A stretch of DNA of 59,095 bases from Rhizomucor pusillus (taxonomy: Eukaryota; Mucoromycota; Mucoromycetes; Mucorales; Lichtheimiaceae): NCBI GenBank assembly GCA_900175165.2, contig FWWN02000598.1, positions 1 through 59,095 on the forward strand, read 5' to 3'. Positions 35,142-47,075 of the stretch are shown in pieces (the first letter of the stretch is position 1; every line of letters starts with the position of its first letter). The notes beneath the pieces are model-generated. The model did not search any database and was not told where the DNA came from. It saw only the letters and a program-made list of their open reading frames with translations. The translations under genes and the position numbers were made by a program.

Positions 35142-36530
35142 TTAATGGTCCCAGCATATCCAGAACGCGCGATCATCGTGAACGACGCGGTTTGGAAGTG
35201 GCTGAAGTGGACGGTAAGGTTTCTCGCCAGAATCTTGCGACAGACGCAAAAGGACGGAAGCAGCTCTGACAGCATCTAGAGTATCGTGAGAGACGGGCAC
35301 AAGCTGGTCAGGCCCACCAAGGTACACAGGCACATAAGCAGGCAAGACGCGCGGCAAAGCTTGATCAGAGGGAGTACGCAGAGGCGGCAACTGAGGACCA
35401 GAATCCGAAATGACATACGGTACAAAGGCTTTTGGGTAAGTTGGCGAAGGCGTCGTCGTAGGCGACTCGACAACCGCGCTCAAGTCATCATCCTCATCGT
35501 CGTTATCTGTCTCCATAGACTCTACAGAGCGAGAACGGCTGCGGCTGGAGTCACAGTTCAGGAAACGCGACAGTGCCATCCTTGAAGCAACACGGTCTGT
35601 CTTTTGACGGCTTGGACGGCCTGACGATGATGGTGAAGAAGAGCAGGACGAGCTAGAGCGTTCTTGACGGCTTGGGCGACGGCTGGAGCATGAATCTGAG
35701 CGCTCAGGGTACGGCGTGGAGCGGCTTGAGCGACGAGGAGACAACGAGGACTTGCGTCTTGGCTTGACGGTCTTGGAGACGCGGCGCGCAGCACTCACGC
35801 GCGTGGAACCACCAGAGCTTGGGTCGAGCAGCAGGCTTCCAAAATGGGGATGATCAGGAGGGATGCACTCCTCTGCAAAGTCAGGTCCAAAGAGAGGCCG
35901 TAAGTAGTGGCGAATGCTGTACGCATTTTGGCGGCAAAGAGCACGAGCAGATTCGTACGGAATCCTAAAAGGCAACTGTCAGTGGGGGAGAACAGGCAAA
36001 TGTAAAAGAGAAAAACTGTCTATGCTTACCATGTGCCTTGAATCCTTAAGAATCCACCTCTGATCTTTATCTCGTTGAGGTTTGGATTGTAGTCGACGAC
36101 TCGAACAATGTCAGTTTTTTGATTGTAGAGGGCTTTCCAGATGCCTGTGAAATGGACGAAACCTAAATTGGAAGTTGACATTGGTCAATATAAGCTCAAG
36201 ACATGAAATAACGCCATAGCACACACCGTTGTGACGGTCCCACATCACCGGGAACTCGCCAATCATGTACTCATATACAGGAATAAAGCCACGCACATCC
36301 AGACTGGTGGAGTACTTGTGACGCCGGATCTCAGGCATACCAGGAACATGGAACGGGCGGTAGTTTGGGTCATCAGCGCTTGTGTCGTGGTCCTGGTCAG
36401 GATCAGACAAGTCAACAGGCACGTTAAAACGAGCACCTTCGACAGACTCAGGAGAAGAAGGTGCCGAAGAATAAGAGGATGAGCCTTGAGTGAACGCGGA
36501 TGGAGACGGGAAAGCAGTTGCTGCTAGCAT
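35142..36530 (-). CDS. APSES/KilA-N domain DNA-binding regulator
   Basis: Three exons (36530-36227, 36162-36030, 35964-35142) encode 419 aa. The N-terminal Ser/Pro region is disordered. The APSES/KilA-N fold runs about 75-195: RRHKYSTSLDVRGFIPVYEY, FVHFTGIWKALYN, IRGGFLRIQGTWIPYESAR and IRHYLRPLFGPDF, the last two being the hallmark of fungal HTH-APSES factors. The closest architecture is the Xbp1/Bqt4-like group rather than the ankyrin-bearing Swi4/Swi6 group, because no ankyrin repeats follow. The rest is a long Arg/Ser-rich, then acidic and Pro-rich tail (225-415). Xbp1-like factors repress growth genes under stress; that role is an inference. It has an unusually long (4-kb) upstream region. 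Confidence 0.88.
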
Positions 36531-39500
36531 ATTGAGAAATCAGAAAGAATCTGAGGAGAGAAGGAAGACAAGTGTATAGCAAACGAGAGGGAAAAAACGC
36601 GCTTTAAATACAGTCCTAATGTGCCATTTGGGGGGTTCATCCCCCGCTCGTTGTTCTCTCTGCTGCTGCCTTTTGCTTGTATTTCACTTTGTACTTTTCA
36701 CAACTTTTTTTCATCGGCGCCCTGGCTCAAGGAAGGAGAGCGGGGGATTTTGTTATGTGAGTGTGGGGGGAGTAACATAAGCTGCAGCCCAAGGTGACGA
36801 TAGTACGGGCCAAAAAATGTAATATATGCTTTACGAGAATGTGACTCAACAGCACGATGTAGATCCTTGTTCGGACTGACGCTCTCTCCACCCTGGAGAT
36901 GGTTCTCGAGGAGCACCTGCGGTCTGCTCGCAAAGAGCATTAAATATAACTACTACAGACTGCGTAGATCGAGAATTTCTCGAGAGTATCCGGGCAACAA
37001 AGACAACATTCAAAAAATCTCGGGGTACAGCCGAGGGCTCATGTCCCCCCAAACTTTTTCATTGAGGCAGAATGCCTTGAACCCCTCCCCCCAAAGAGGA
37101 AAAAGGCGATCGTGAAAAGATATCCTCACTCCTTGCCCTCAAAAACCTGTCCTTGTTGTAAATTCACACAAGCTGCTCTCAAGATTGAATAATTGGATTT
37201 ATTGCAGTAACAAAGAAGTGGTGGGAGTGGTACGCATAAAATAGAAAAGGGCACATTCAAGCAAAGTCTTCATTCCGGAAATACATGGAGAATGCAGCCA
37301 GTTGAAAAGCGGCCCGTCACGCTGGGTTCCTCCACCGAAATTCCGTTGCCTTTTGAGAGCGACAAACCATGCATACAACAATATCAAAAATAATAATCAT
37401 CCTCTCAAAGGCATCGAGCCTGCTGCTGCTGCCGCCGTCCGAAACGGGTCGGGCCGAGAAGCTCCCGCTACGATCACGTCTTTTCAAACTTTCATACTGT
37501 ATTTTTTTTGTTTGGCGCCCTTTTTCTGGGCTACCCGTTGGCCAGTGCATGGCTGAGTCAGGGCAAGGCGCATTGTTACCCCTCGATAACTCCAGCTCTG
37601 CTGCCATAGCAATACACATACCATGCCTGCAACGGACGCAACAGGTGTAAAGGTAAGAAACTTTGGCTACGACCAGAGCTTTTTACGAATGGGAGAGAGC
37701 GCGCGCGCGTATATGTGTGTATGTGGTCTGGATCCCATGACCTGGCCACGATCTCCAAAGAAGCTGTCCCAAAAAGGTAAATTTGATCCGGGAATCTCTA
37801 GAACCCAGTTGATGCTTCAAGGACCTGAGCACTATTATTCTGCTTTTTATTGATCAAAGTATAAATTTTTATTTTTTGAAGATCATTGATCTGCTCGCAA
37901 GGATCAGAGCATCCGAATTGCTCCTTTTGTAACTCTTGTACTCGAAACAAAGGGAATCCCCACTTGAATTTTTGTTTTTCTGCAAAGATCCGCTGTTGAC
38001 CTTGTGATGCCTTGTGATATCCAAAAAATGTAGACTTGAAGTGAAGAGGTCACTTGCTTTCCGTGCAATGAGAGGATCTATCCGCTGCTATTGCCTCGCC
38101 AAGGCAAGCCTCAGAGACGATCACGCTTAATCAGTTAGGATTTCTTTTCTGCAAGGTAAGCTCGGTTTATTCGACCATACTGTGTCATTTTCGGCGACGT
38201 TGCGATGTGCAAAGCGAGTAACGTTACACAAACCTTTTGGACAATGCAGTTGCTCGCCTTTGATCGCTTGTGATACGTACGCCACAGTTCCACTGATTTG
38301 GCTTTCCAACATGGAAGGTTAGGTATATGCATTCTACAATATTAATCTATAACTTTTCATTCAAGAGCAAAAAAATAAAAGATAACTCGAGAATGCAAGT
38401 AGCCGTTGTACTTTATATTCGAGGAGGTCCCGGGTTGCTGCTGCTGCTGCTGCCGCCAAAGTCCCACATTTAGTCGGGACTGCGCTGCAGGTTCCGATCT
38501 TCCCGCATGGCACCCATATTCTTTGCGTGATTCGGTACGACGTGCATCGAGACTCAGGGATATATTGAAGGGGACTAAAATGACGTCGCCCTTTTTACTC
38601 GACACCAGGCTGCTGTGCTATCAACAATGCTCCCCGAGGAGTCGTCTGCATCGACATTCCCGCCTTAACTCCCAATAATTTACTACCATTATTGTTGCTC
38701 ACCACCCAGCCAGCTAGTGATATACCCTGTTTTGAATAAATGCTACCTTACCTCGGAGTAAATTGTTTTCCTCAACATCAGGTTTCTGCGGCAGCATTCG
38801 AGAAAATCCGTAGTGACCGGCGACGATAAAGCGTCGAAGCAGTCTGCTTATTTCCTCGTCGCTGCTGTCATCACTGAGAAAATAATTTGCACCAGCGACT
38901 GCGCGGGCTTGTCTATCGAGTCCAGTGGTGTGGAATGGTCAAGATGCAGGAGAAATGGGACATCTCTGCAGCTGCGTTCTGAGCAAAATTTAGTAAACAA
39001 AACAAAGACCCTTAAAACTTTACCGTGTTTTCTCTGCGCAAACACTGCTTTGATTGCCGAGTATTCAAGCTAATATGTAGTCCAATGTCAAAATTTTGTA
39101 GCAACCCATTTCGATTTGTATAGACAGCAGCGGAAATGATCGACTTTTACCAAGACTATACATAGTAGAAATTCATCGTGTATAATAGCGTGCTTCTATG
39201 CAAATTATTCGTGACAAGGCATCATAATCATCGTAAACTAAGCTATTCCACTCACTTTCCTTGATTTCAATTTTTGAAAGGAGTCACTTTCCGTTTTTCC
39301 AGTCAAATTTGCTACGTGTACATACTACAGAGGCACTTCGATTAACCTAGTATGATTCCTACAAGACACAATAGGCCTTTCCCCTCAGCCATGAGCAACA
39401 AAAGTCTGTGAAAGACATTGCAACAATCGATGCGACGAGTAGCTGGCACACGCAAGTCTTGGGCTCGTCGCAATGTTCTTCTCTATGGTAAACAGCTGCT

Positions 39501-40485
39501 TCGTTTGATGCACTAAGGGCTGATCGGACCGTTGATGGGTATTCCAAAACCAGAGAGGTAGATACCATTGTGGGTGAAATTGGTAACCATTTTTTTTTCG
39601 ACTGTTGTCGAGATAACATTTCGCTTCTTTTTTTTTCTGGACAGCTACGAGATAGCTGATTCTATATTTTACATATTTCTTATCAAAGACCTTATCAAAG
39701 ACCAATCTACCACGCTTGCATAAAACTGGTTTTACTCCTTTCCAAATATCTTTTGCAGTTGAGAATTGGGCTGGATCAAGCTTCTGAGCTATGATTCCCC
39801 AAACTTGAAATGCCGTCGGCAGGTGCTTCCCTTTTCTGTAGGAAAACATGTGGATGAAAACAGAACAATGTTAGCACGCGCATATGCTAATATATCGCTA
39901 CGATCTAATCTTGGTGCTTCGCTTTGGGCTGTATCAACACTGTTTGTTTAAAAGACTTGATTAATACCACTTCTATTCGTCTGTGTTGGAAAGAGGGTGA
40001 ACGTATCACGTCCTCTCTAACAACAATAGCGCAATTGTTTCTATTGTCCTTTTTATCCCGCTTTCCGCATTCAAATTCGAATAATCACTGCGTGCACTTT
40101 GCGGCACGGCAAAGTTATGATACCTCAAGTATGGTCAATCCCAATATTTTCGTCATTTACAGCAAGGAAAAGAAGACTTTAAACATTTGATATTAATGCT
40201 ATATAAGTTCGCGCTGGTCTTTCGCATCGTTAATTCCCATTGTTCATTGTAGTTGCTGTGTGTGTTTTATGACCGTTTCTACGCTACCTGCGAATAATGT
40301 ACTATGAGCTATCTGCTGTTACCGTATGTATTAGAAAATTTTGGGAGAGCGTCTTAGTACTCGCGCCTCACGGATTTATTCGGTTGCGGGTGCGAGAGCG
40401 AGTGATCCAAAATTCTGAAATGTCGGGGTTGTTTAAAGAGACTTTACTCTCCAATTGCTTTTTCTCGCTCCCCAAACTGAGTGCC
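36531..40485. other. Long intergenic region between APSES gene and TAF4
   Basis: Nearly 4 kb without a supported gene, the largest gap in the window. It contains a TATA-like TTTAAATA near 36602 on the APSES side, C/G-run patches (36632-36646, 37047-37092), and a 27-nt alternating purine-pyrimidine tract. Homopolymer-interrupted frames at 39359-39849 (minus) might be a gene relic. Short frames elsewhere look like chance. Confidence 0.5.
37699..37725. repeat. Alternating purine-pyrimidine tract (Z-DNA-prone)
   Basis: Twenty-seven nucleotides alternate strictly between purine and pyrimidine: (GC)5, then GT, TATAT and GTGTGT steps. This is the composition that favours left-handed DNA, and it lies in the long upstream region of the APSES gene. 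Confidence 0.7.
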
Positions 40486-41498
40486 ATGTCAGAAGGAAAT
40501 CAAAACGAACAGGACCAACGGCAACAACGGACAGATCAATCACAAGATTTCAATATTTCGATTCATGACATTCTGGAGAACGGCAATCCGCTCGAATCTT
40601 CTGACCCAACGTTCGCTAATCTCAATCACGGCAATGCGGTCGAGGACAACTCACAAGTGTTTGCGCGATTACCAGCAGAACTCCAGCATATTTTCAGCAC
40701 AAGCGATACAGACGACCTTTTTGGAACGTCTGGACCAAACGAAGGTAGCATGACACAGTTGAATCAAGCATTGTGGGCAAGGAGCCAAGATCAAGGTCAA
40801 GGCGGCGCGTCTGCGCAGGGTCCATGGATGATACCAAATAGCGGATCAATCTCGTTGGCCCAGCAACCCTCATTAATGGCCACTATGCCCTCTGTATCAG
40901 CAGCCATGTCTCAACCACAGAATATGACAAATACACCTACACAGCCAACACCTGCACCAACTGCTCCCGCATCCACATCTGCCCCAGCTACACCATCGTC
41001 GACACCACCAACGTCTGCACCAACATCCGCATCTTCAGGAGGTACTTCTACCCACTTACCAGTAAAATATGCCCTTGATATTTGTATTGATTCCAGATCT
41101 CTTTGTAATTAGCGACATCTACTACGCTTTTGGAGAGTATTACCGCCAACCTACCTGCTGACCGAAAAAGCCAATTCATTGAACTTTTCCGAAAATTACA
41201 GGTAAATGACACTGATAGCAGGTTCACCCAAAGATACCAGCTCTAACCAATTTTTAGAATAATAATGTCACTGCTGATCAGTTCCTTGCACAAGCTAAAA
41301 ACTTGCTTGGTCAACAGCAATACCAGCAACTGGAGAATTTAAAGAACAAACCAGCAAAAGACAAGCGAAGCGTCAATAGTCCTCAGCCAGATTCCCAGCG
41401 ATCCACACCTGGAGCAAGGTAAAGGAGGATGGCATCGGAAAGGCGATAGATTTTTTTTCTAACAAGAATCGATTGTCAGTTCATCGCAGCAGCAACAA

Positions 41499-41530
<32 letters not shown>

Positions 41531-42826
41531 ACTTAAAAAGAGTAAATTGGAAAATATACCACCAGGCATGCCTATGGGACCTCCTCCTCAGGGCGGTCAG
41601 ACTTCCATGTTCAAACCACCAGCTGTGCCAGCAGCAGCAGGTCTGCAAATACCGCGCAATACACAAAACGCAGCCGGAGTGCAACAACCAATGTTGTAAG
41701 TTTTGCAGCAGAACGTGTCGTTGTCTTAAGTCTGATCATACTCCCGCTTCCAGGAAACCCGCCACATCGACACCGTCTTCTGCACCTAATCAGCCGGACA
41801 GAATCGATTACGATACATTAACCGATGTTATGGGATACGCAGGCGTCGATTTGAAGGAAGAAGTGGAGCATTTCTTACGGGATGGCGAGATGCCTGCAGG
41901 CTACCTGCCAGACGGCGTTGATCGATCAAAGTCGCAAGAATTTATGAATACAGACATGTTACGGGACCGAGTATTAAAACTAGGCAAGTGTGCAACAACG
42001 GAAAAAAAGATTACGGAAAAGAGAAGTTTAACAATAGTGAATATGTGTAGCGAAACCGCTTAATATTGAAAACATTGACGCAGATTTTGTTTCCTACCTT
42101 GCGCTGGCGACACAGGATCGACTTCGCAGCTTACTGGAGCAAATGGTTTCTGCTTCTAGACATCGGATCAGGTCACAGTCAGCTTCCGACCCACCGCCAC
42201 TTGACGAGAACGGACATCCTCTCTACAGAATAGTTGTACAGCAAGATGTGAAAAAGCAGTTACTAGCCATTGAGCGTGCAGAGCGTGAAGAGGAGCGTAT
42301 TCGCAAGGAACGACTTGCAGAACGCGCTGAGCGAGGACAAGGCGACGGAGAAGCTGGAGAAGATGGGCGGCCAAAGAAGAAGAAGAAGGATAAGGAAGCA
42401 GGCCAGGTTTCTGCACGCGGTCTGCACGACGATCTACGCAAAGGCGGAAGCGGCTCCGAGTCAGCGTTGATGCGTGCTATCGGTGTTCGTAAAAGCTGGA
42501 TGTTAACGGGTAACCAGCCAGGTATGCCGCCCTCCTCCTCCGCGGCTGGTGCTGCTGCTGACGTCGACGCTGCCGCTGGTCGTGGACGAGGGCGGCCAAA
42601 ATCCAAGAAGCCCGAAGGTGTTCCAAAGCGCGGTGGACGCGGTCGCGCAGATGGCGCATACTTTTTCCCGCCCTCTGGGCTTGGTCGAACTGGTCGCTTT
42701 GGTGACCCGAATGTATACAGGGTCACTGTGCGAGATGCCATATTTGCACTGGAGCAAGATACTGAGACACATCGCGGAAGCGGTCAACGAACTTTGTTCA
42801 AAACATACAATCAATGGCTTAAATAA
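40486..42826 (+). CDS. TAF4: TFIID subunit TAF4
   Basis: Six exons (40486-41041, 41113-41201, 41258-41418, 41480-41695, 41754-41983, 42051-42826) encode 675 aa. Disordered Pro/Thr/Ser N-terminal activation-type region. A helical RST-like segment follows (about 186-245, TTLLESITANLP and NNNVTADQFLAQAKNLLG), then a 15-residue polyglutamine tract. The histone-fold and conserved C-terminal domain spans about 350-470 (RIDYDTLTDVMGYAGVDL, FVSYLALATQDRLRSLLEQM). A Lys/Glu-rich linker and the terminal VYRVTVRDAIFALEQD complete the TAF4 signature. It pairs with TAF12 in the TFIID core. Intron 5 (41984-42050) is GC-AG (CTAG|GCAAGT). The start is the ATG in good context at MSEGNQ; an in-frame ATG 66 nt upstream is possible. 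Confidence 0.95.
41487..41531 (+). repeat. CAG/CAA polyglutamine tract in TAF4
   Basis: Fifteen consecutive glutamine codons mixing CAG and CAA, in frame at the start of TAF4 exon 4. Confidence 0.9.
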
Positions 42827-42911
42827 TGATTCTTCACTTGTAATAAAGAGAACTCGTATTCCAAAGGATGTTTAACATTACAAAAAGAAACCAGTTGAAA
42901 ACAGTTATATT

Positions 42912-44438
42912 TTACCAGTTGGCAATGAGAGCTTCAGCTGGCAAGACGGGAATAGTGTTGCCGTTTGTATGTGATCGGGAAGCGCCGCTGGATGATCCGC
43001 CACCGGTGGAAGGCAAGTAGCCTGTACCGACTTTGCCTGAAGGCTCGTTCTCTTGCTTAAGCGCTTCGGCCGACCAGTTCTCAACGGCATCGGTGTGGCC
43101 GACGATAGAGCTGGGAATTGGCTCTGCAATCCAAGCAGGCTCATTGTCGTCCGAGGCAATTTCTTCCTCTTGGAAACCTTCGACGTTTTCGTGACCATCA
43201 ACCCAGTTGTTAGACGGAATTTCGTTGCTATGTCCTTCAGTCCATTCGTTCGAATGCGATGCTTGATCATCGTTGATATCAATTTCTTCGGCCTGAAAAC
43301 CTTCGACATTTTCATGACCATCAACCCAGTTGTTAGACGGAATTTCGTTGCTATGTCCTTCAGTCCATTCGTTCGAATGCGATGGTTGATCATCATTGAT
43401 ATCAATTTCTTCGGCTTGAAAACCTTCGACGTTTTCGTGATCCTCAGTCCAGCCGACAGCATCTTGGTGCACTGGTTCGTTGTCGGTATCATCGATCTCT
43501 TCAGTCTGCCACTGATTTGCGTCGTCGTGTCCAGCCTGGTTGCTGTGCTTTTGTTGAAGCTGATTTAACTCGTCAAACAAGTTCTGATCAACATGGGTGC
43601 GTCTGTCTTCGTTCGTAAAGTAAGGGGAGTCCTATGCAAAAAGAGATCTATTAGTTGCCTTTTCTCAAACATAACAGCGTACGCTTATTTTACCTGGTGA
43701 GTAGCGCCAGCGACAGCATTCACCAATTTGTCATCTGTTTGCTGTAAGCTGGTCTGAGAGTTGCTGGTAACTTGAAAGTTGCTAGAGTCGGCTTGGCAAT
43801 TCATCCCAATACCCTCAAGATGGAAATGGTATTCACCTAAAAATGGTCATGTCAACAAAGCTTTTACTTTGCACGAAAAATGTTAATAAAAAGAACCCTA
43901 CCAGGCTCCTGGCCGTTTAGTGACACGGGTACCTCTCCGGCAGATCCGAGATTGGCGTCTAATATTACGCACCGATTAGAATTCGCTGAGTGTCGCAGCT
44001 AAATTGACAGTTACCAAAAGTGCCGATGACAGCCACAGGCGTCTGGTCCGCCTTGGCAAGTGTAATATTGACATTCGAAATGCCCTCAGGTGCTTTCCAT
44101 GCAACCAAACGGTTCGTGTTCTCGGGGAAAACCAATCCTGCAATTGTTTAGTAAGTTTTACAACCGCCAAGTACCCACGTTTGACGCTGCATTTCATTTA
44201 TTTCAACGAACCTTGGCCAACAGGATAGGTTACTGAAAAACCTGTACAAATTCGTGTCCATTAAGTATCTCTACAATGAATGCTTGCTTGTTGCACACAC
44301 AGTACCTTGGCATTGATCAAGAACTTGGGAACCATCGTTCTCGTGCGGGGTAAACGTCGGATTGGCAGCGACAAAGGTGCCACAGTGCAGCAACATTGCC
44401 GCTACAGAAGACAAACTTGCCAGGAGGGTCAATCTCAT
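42912..44438 (-). CDS. Secreted KRE9/KNH1-domain protein with acidic 41-residue tandem repeats
   Basis: Six exons (44438-44306, 44241-44212, 44137-44015, 43958-43902, 43836-43694, 43631-42912) encode 401 aa. There is a signal peptide (about 1-26), then a domain with the pattern of the KRE9/KNH1 N-terminal (Ser-Thr-rich GPI-anchored) fold: VTYPVGQGLVFPENTN, LVAWKAPEGISNVNITL, EPGEYHFHLEG (about 40-140). It is followed by a highly acidic, Trp/His/Asn-rich tandem repeat region (about 227-330, units with WTEGHSNEIPSNNW and VDGHENVEGFQAEEID). The C-terminus is Gly/Ser-rich without a clear GPI signal. It is likely secreted into or through the wall; function unknown. Exon 2 is a 30-nt microexon. Confidence 0.85.
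43150..43460 (-). repeat. 123-bp in-frame tandem repeat
   Basis: Two nearly identical 123-bp units (43192-43314 and 43315-43437) are flanked by diverged partial units. The shared AACCTTCGAC core recurs exactly 123 bp apart at about 43175, 43298 and 43421. The unit length is divisible by three, so copy number can change without breaking the KRE9-domain protein. Confidence 0.9.
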
Positions 44439-44740
44439 CTGAATCTAGGTATTGAATGGGACGAAAATGAAGGGAAGGGTGTAAGGCGGAAATAAGGAAA
44501 GGATGGAAAGAGCCAAATATTTCGTTGAAGTACAAGCTTCATTTACATGTCGAGCCCCGACCGGTACTCGCGTTACACGCATATGAGCTAGCATACTCGG
44601 TTTGGAAAAGAGCTGCGATTTTGTACGCTTGCACTTTTATTGTTCGGAAAACGGTCCTGGCTGACGGATTGAAACAAGCATCGACATTATTATATACGAG
44701 TAAAAACAGTAGAGTATTTACAAAACTAGATGCACTCTTA
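44439..44740. other. Short intergenic region
   Basis: A 302-bp spacer between two co-oriented minus-strand genes. It holds the promoter of the KRE9-domain gene and the 3' flank of the next gene. Nothing else is seen. Confidence 0.5.
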
Positions 44741-45262
44741 TCAATGCAAAATGTTATCCAACTCGTCTTCGTTCCGCACGAGTTCGATCACTGCATTCGC
44801 GACATTGTCCGGATCGTGTCCAGATCGGCTCCAGACATAGTCCTTTACTCGCTGAAGACGTTTCATTGCAAGCTCTGGAGCCGTGCTTGGTAATTCTTGC
44901 TCCTGCTTTGTGCGCTCAATAACGACTTCCTCCTTTGCTTCGCTAATGAGGGTCTGTAAATGGATGGGCAGTGCGTACACGTCCTCAGAGTATTTCGCGT
45001 CGCATAAATATGCACGCATGTCTGGAGCGAGCAGCAAGTTGAGCAGATATGGGTATGGATACAACGGTGCACCAACTTGGATGATATCCGGACTGGGTGG
45101 TAGGAAGGTCGAGGACATGGGTCCTTGGATTTCGTCAAGCGGCGGCGTTATCGACAGAGTCTTGCGTTCGAGCGTTGACAAACCTGGTTTGACCCAGGAA
45201 TGATATCTATATGGATCTGGACTGAATATCCGTGGCGGACTATCTTTTTTGTCATTGCTCAT
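44741..45262 (-). CDS. Hypothetical protein, 173 aa
   Basis: Intronless frame of 173 aa starting MSNDKKDSPPRIFS. No family is recognised. It has a Pro/Ser-rich N-terminal half with a hydrophobic patch (YPYPYLLNLLLAPDMRAYL, about 83-101). A helical C-terminal half (about 112-173) mixes Glu/Lys with regularly spaced Leu and Val and ends LVRNEDELDNILH, so a short coiled coil or helical bundle is likely. No signal peptide is visible from this start. An in-frame extension upstream lacks a good start and crosses a pyrimidine-rich leader. Codon use looks protein-coding, and it sits in normal spacing between two real genes, which is the main support. Confidence 0.6.
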   Translation of the reverse strand: MSNDKKDSPPRIFSPDPYRYHSWVKPGLSTLERKTLSITPPLDEIQGPMSSTFLPPSPDIIQVGAPLYPYPYLLNLLLAPDMRAYLCDAKYSEDVYALPIHLQTLISEAKEEVVIERTKQEQELPSTAPELAMKRLQRVKDYVWSRSGHDPDNVANAVIELVRNEDELDNILH

Positions 45263-45544
45263 GATCAAGTGGAGGATAGAGAGAGAGAAAAGAGAAAAGA
45301 GAAAAGGAAAAGGAAGGAAGAGAAGTGAAACATGGTTTATCTGCTTTTGTTCGGGAAGTGAAGGTGGCATGATGACCACTGATTGACGAATGCAACGCTG
45401 CAAATTAATGTCATCAACATATCCCACGCACTGTAAATATTAAATGCTATCTATCAAACATGAAGATTGTTGCTTAGTTTGTTAGAGTACACACTAGTTT
45501 GTTGATTTTTCTTTCCGCAATTCTTTTCGTCATTGTCTAAATAT

Positions 45545-47075
45545 CTAAACATTTTCTTGTTCGGACGACGAGTTGTGTCGTTGACTTCGTGATCGCGAGA
45601 GCAAGGAGCCTACACGTTTGAGGAGGCTCGGGCGCCGTTGCAGATCCACCTGCTGTCCTGATGCCTGCTCTTCTGATATTGGATTCAATGGAGGGCGGCT
45701 TTTGCGACGCAAACTTCCTAGCAGCGAAGAGCGCCGTGAGAGTTGCTTTCCAGAATCCTCCTCACGTAGCTCCCTGGATACGGTTGACTCGGGGTCGCTT
45801 TCCAGACGATCTCTAAATTTACGCAGGATACTGTATATCTCTTCAAGCTTTGCGGAACGCTCCCGGGCCTGTTCTGAGTCTCTTGCAGCATTGCTTATTT
45901 CTTCCAGACGCGTATTGATGATAGTGGTGGCTCGCTCTACTTCGGCACGATCCACTGACAATCGAAGTTGCTGATAGGCGGTCTCTGAAGCTGTCAAGAC
46001 TCTGAGGCATTCTACGCGAGAGTGCATCGCAGCCTGCAGCACAATCGTGGCACGGTAGCATTTTTGTGTATTTTCTTCCATAAACTCTCCTCGGAATTTG
46101 GTGCTTGCTTTTGCCTTGTGGATAAGCCAGTCCAAAACATCAGGATAATCACCGTTTGCTAGGAGACTGAATAGAGCGCTTCGTTCGCGCACGTCCACTG
46201 CATTCACGTCAGCGCCGTAATCAACAAGCATTTGGATGACCGGGAATGGATCTTTGCAGAATCGGGCGGCATAGTGCAGAGGAACCCAGCGATCGCCATC
46301 CCGCGCATTAATATCCGCCTCGTATTCTAGCAGCAGCTGGAGCGAATGCTTTGGGTCCGAACAATGCACTGGCAATGCATGCATGGGCTGAACGTTGTAC
46401 ATGCTTGCTCTAGTAGCATCTGCCCCGTTTTCAAGCAGTATCTTGAGAGTATCGTAAGGTTTTGGCACTTGATGGCATACTAGATGCAGTAAAGTGCACT
46501 CTGTTTCTGGATCGCGTTGGTTCAATATCTTGTAAAAATCGACATCGGCAGTTTTAATAATATGCTGTAGCAGTTCGTTGTCTCCGATCCGTGCTGCCTC
46601 CAGTATGGAGTTGAACGCAGCAGCTTCTCTGCCTCTTGCACCGTCCTCCTCATCGTTCTCGTCGTCGTAATAATCATCCCCGCTTTCGTACTCGTTCTCA
46701 TAGTCTTCAAAGCTAGGCTTCGGGGATTCGCTGCGATCAAGCGGAACTAGCGGGACTGCATTGATGCGATCCAGCGCATCGGCTATTTATATAGAGATCA
46801 ATGAGTACATGCGTTTCCTACTAATTCTCAGCCTGAGTGTACCATGTTGTAGTTGGGTGAATAATTTGTGGAAGCTTGGGTTGGATAGATTATCGTGATG
46901 AAGACTTTCAATGTGATTATCCAGATCAACCGTGACGAAGGGCGGATGCTTTTAAATTCTTAACGTTAATATACGACTAGAGGTGTACCCTGTGGGCCGG
47001 AATTCCTACCTCGTCTCTGTTTTCTGGCTTCGCCGTTGGATCAGGGTTGCTTACAAAATACCGGTTAGCGTGCAT
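45545..47075 (-). CDS. Ankyrin-repeat protein with C-terminal coiled coil
   Basis: Three exons (47075-47010, 46948-46843, 46782-45545) encode 469 aa. A short N-terminal region (HPPFVTVDLDNHIESL) precedes an acidic linker (DDYYDDENDEED). About five ankyrin repeats follow (about 95-240), recognised by TLLHLVCHQVP, LKILLENGADATRASM, LQLLLEYEADINARD, WVPLHYAARFCKD and MLVDYGADVNAVD. The C-terminal third is a helical segment (about 275-385, EVERATTIINTRLEEISN, KLEEIYSILRKFRDRLE) and a basic Ser/Arg-rich tail. No enzymatic domain is seen, so it is probably a scaffold. The two small 5' exons were found from splice phase: MHANRYF is the only start joining the frame. Confidence 0.85.

Noticed and set aside
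42223..42741. 172-codon minus-strand frame opposite TAF4
   Set aside because: It is an antisense shadow of the Lys/Glu-rich and conserved C-terminal exon of TAF4.
43053..43568. 171-codon plus-strand frame opposite the KRE9-domain gene
   Set aside because: It is a shadow of the 123-bp repeats. The minus strand has signal peptide, splice phase and domain support.
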